This document shows positions 5,664 through 6,619 of a DNA stretch of 6,619 nt, in pieces. The notes beneath the pieces were generated by a model, which worked only from the letters and a program-made list of their open reading frames with translations, did no database searches and was not told where the DNA came from. Positions within the stretch are counted from its first letter, which is position 1, and each line of letters opens with the position of its first letter. The DNA comes from VGWB01 sp964614245 (GTDB lineage: Bacteria; Bacteroidota; Ignavibacteria; UBA10030), in NCBI GenBank assembly GCA_964614245.1, contig CAZTKU010000161.1, forward strand, positions 1-6,619, given 5' to 3'. The position numbers and the translations under genes were made by a program.

Positions 5664-6224
5664 CTATCCACGACCCCGGAAGCCGAAAAGCTCGCCCCAG
5701 ATTACCCAGCCGTCGAGTGACGGAATAGGACATAGGGTAAACATCCCGATCGCCAAATTGAACCATGCGAACAACAACAGCACCTCACGTGCGAACAGCT
5801 GCCACAGGACCAGCCCGATAAGACCAAACAGGATATTCGACAGCGGCCCGCCAAGAGCTCGTCCGATGCGAAGACCCATTGAGAATCGAAATTGATCTTG
5901 TCGGTGCACATTGACGTTTCTTGTTGCAGTGAGGAGGATGCCGTCGAGTGGCGCGCCCAGCAACTTTCCTGCAAGCGAGTGTCCAAGACTATGAAGCGCA
6001 TTCATCAAGAAGAGCAGCACGCCGTAACCGACGCCGATGATCAGTCGCCACTCGATGGCCTTTGCGTGCTCACCAAAAAGCGCGGTGAAGACACCGAGAA
6101 GAGACCAGAAGGGGAGACTGAGCCACGCGTACGGCGTTGCCATCCATTCCGTGCCGAACAACGTGAACAGCTTTCGCCGAGGTGCAGTCTGGATGTCCTC
6201 AAACACCAGGAATGGTCTTTTCAT
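5664..6224 (-). CDS. M50/site-2-protease-like membrane protein with altered active site (HSLGH)
   Basis: The 186-residue protein has several hydrophobic helices (about 31-50, 60-78, 127-145 and 148-164) and the layout of M50 intramembrane metalloproteases. The first motif reads HSLGH at 78-82 instead of HExxH, so both zinc-ligand His remain but the catalytic Glu is Ser. A GGPLSN motif (125-130) matches the M50 GGPLxN element. Near the C-terminus, CPIPSLDGW (165-173) matches the NPxPxLDG element, with Asp171 as the third zinc ligand. It may thus bind metal yet not cleave, acting as a pseudoprotease, or it may use a different chemistry. No PDZ or CBS domain is present. The ATG at 6224 is the earliest possible start (TAG lies directly upstream); the Shine-Dalgarno is weak. 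It lies 146 bases upstream of the phosphatase, also a membrane protein; a functional link is unproven. Confidence 0.8.
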   Translation of the reverse strand: MKRPFLVFEDIQTAPRRKLFTLFGTEWMATPYAWLSLPFWSLLGVFTALFGEHAKAIEWRLIIGVGYGVLLFLMNALHSLGHSLAGKLLGAPLDGILLTATRNVNVHRQDQFRFSMGLRIGRALGGPLSNILFGLIGLVLWQLFAREVLLLFAWFNLAIGMFTLCPIPSLDGWVIWGELFGFRGRG

Positions 6225-6316
6225 CTAACCGGACTTGAATGCGCGAAAGACATTGTCACGGACGCAATATGCTTGAACGGCATGGAAATCGTCGAACAGA
6301 AAGAGAAATAGATGCA
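6225..6316. other. short intergenic gap, nothing recognised
   Basis: This 92-base gap separates the right-edge gene from the M50-like gene. I see no convincing promoter hexamers, terminator hairpin or small gene. The Shine-Dalgarno for the M50-like gene is poor (GGTTAG just before the ATG). Confidence 0.4.
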
Positions 6317-6619
6317 CTAGCGGTATCGATCGGCCAAGTTTTCGAAGCCCTTCTGATCTTCATCTGCCAGAAACTGGTAAACGAGGTAGCATGACATTTC
6401 TTCAGGCGTTGACTTCTCTGTCGGTACAATGCCGGGTCCTGGTTTGGGAAACCAGATCGATTTACCACCAGACGCTCTTCCATATGCCATGAAGGCGAAC
6501 TCCTCGCCTGCTCCCCATTGGCCGTTCTTCTCTTCCATTCCGTCTCGCACTCCTATGCGAAAAACTCTGAACCTCTCGCCGCCGATGCGCAGATCCCCTT
6601 TCGCGTCGACGAGAAAACC
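6317..6619 (-). CDS. protein of unknown function (N-terminus cut by window edge)
   Basis: The last 100 residues of a gene are present. The frame is open from the right edge to a TAG at 6317-6319, with no stop in 100 codons. A short version starting from an internal GTG at 6550 or ATG at 6538 is possible, but the residues upstream (LVDAKGDLRIGGERFRVFRI) look like ordinary soluble protein, so truncation by the window edge is more likely. The C-terminal part contains WGAGEEFAFMAYGRASGG, then a Pro/Gly-rich WFPKPGPGIVP, then an acidic helix-like end (about the last 35 residues). No signal peptide, membrane helix or known motif is visible in this part. I do not recognise the family. It is co-oriented with, and 92 bases upstream of, the M50-like gene. 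Confidence 0.65.
   Translation of the reverse strand, partial: GFLVDAKGDLRIGGERFRVFRIGVRDGMEEKNGQWGAGEEFAFMAYGRASGGKSIWFPKPGPGIVPTEKSTPEEMSCYLVYQFLADEDQKGFENLADRYR

Noticed and set aside
2292..6224. A defence or toxin-antitoxin island
   Set aside because: No nuclease, toxin, antitoxin, CRISPR or phage gene was found. The ankyrin protein and the membrane phosphoesterase alone do not support such a system.

Overview
The window is a run of nine protein genes that all read leftwards (minus strand), separated by short gaps. No rRNA, tRNA, CRISPR array, transposase or phage gene was found. The base composition is moderate, somewhat over half GC by eye. Several products fit a free-living soil-type bacterium: a membrane-tethered SpoIIE/RsbU-type phosphatase, a DinB-like protein, the small ribosomal protein THX and an ankyrin protein. 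Acidobacteriota is my best guess, mainly because the phosphatase resembles phosphatases I recall from that phylum. This is inference from memory, not from a search.

In order of transcription, from the right edge: a truncated gene of unknown function (6317 to beyond the window end); a multi-pass M50/site-2-protease-like protein whose HExxH motif reads HSLGH (5664-6224); a two-helix membrane PP2C/SpoIIE phosphatase (4426-5517); a 43-codon gene for 30S ribosomal protein THX with a textbook ribosome binding site (4182-4313); a DinB-like protein with an intact His triad (3577-4059); a membrane-anchored metallophosphoesterase (2292-3464); an ankyrin-repeat protein (1594-2253); a MOSC-domain protein (787-1587); and the N-terminal part of an SGNH/GDSL lipoprotein (1-543, cut by the left edge).

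The tightest unit is metallophosphoesterase, ankyrin protein and MOSC protein, with gaps of 38 and 6 bases. The last two genes share one reading frame and are separated by a single TGA, so they are probably co-transcribed and translationally coupled. The other gaps (92-243 bases) hold hairpins rather than genes. A REP-like cluster of hairpins lies between the DinB and metallophosphoesterase genes and contains the latter's Shine-Dalgarno sequence. A long hairpin lies upstream of THX, and two more lie downstream of it. The genes do not form a recognisable single pathway.

I do not see a clear novel defence, secretion or biosynthetic system. The items most worth a second look are the THX gene, the altered active-site motifs in the phosphatase and the M50-like protein, the ankyrin/MOSC one-stop junction, and the hairpin that can hide a ribosome binding site.
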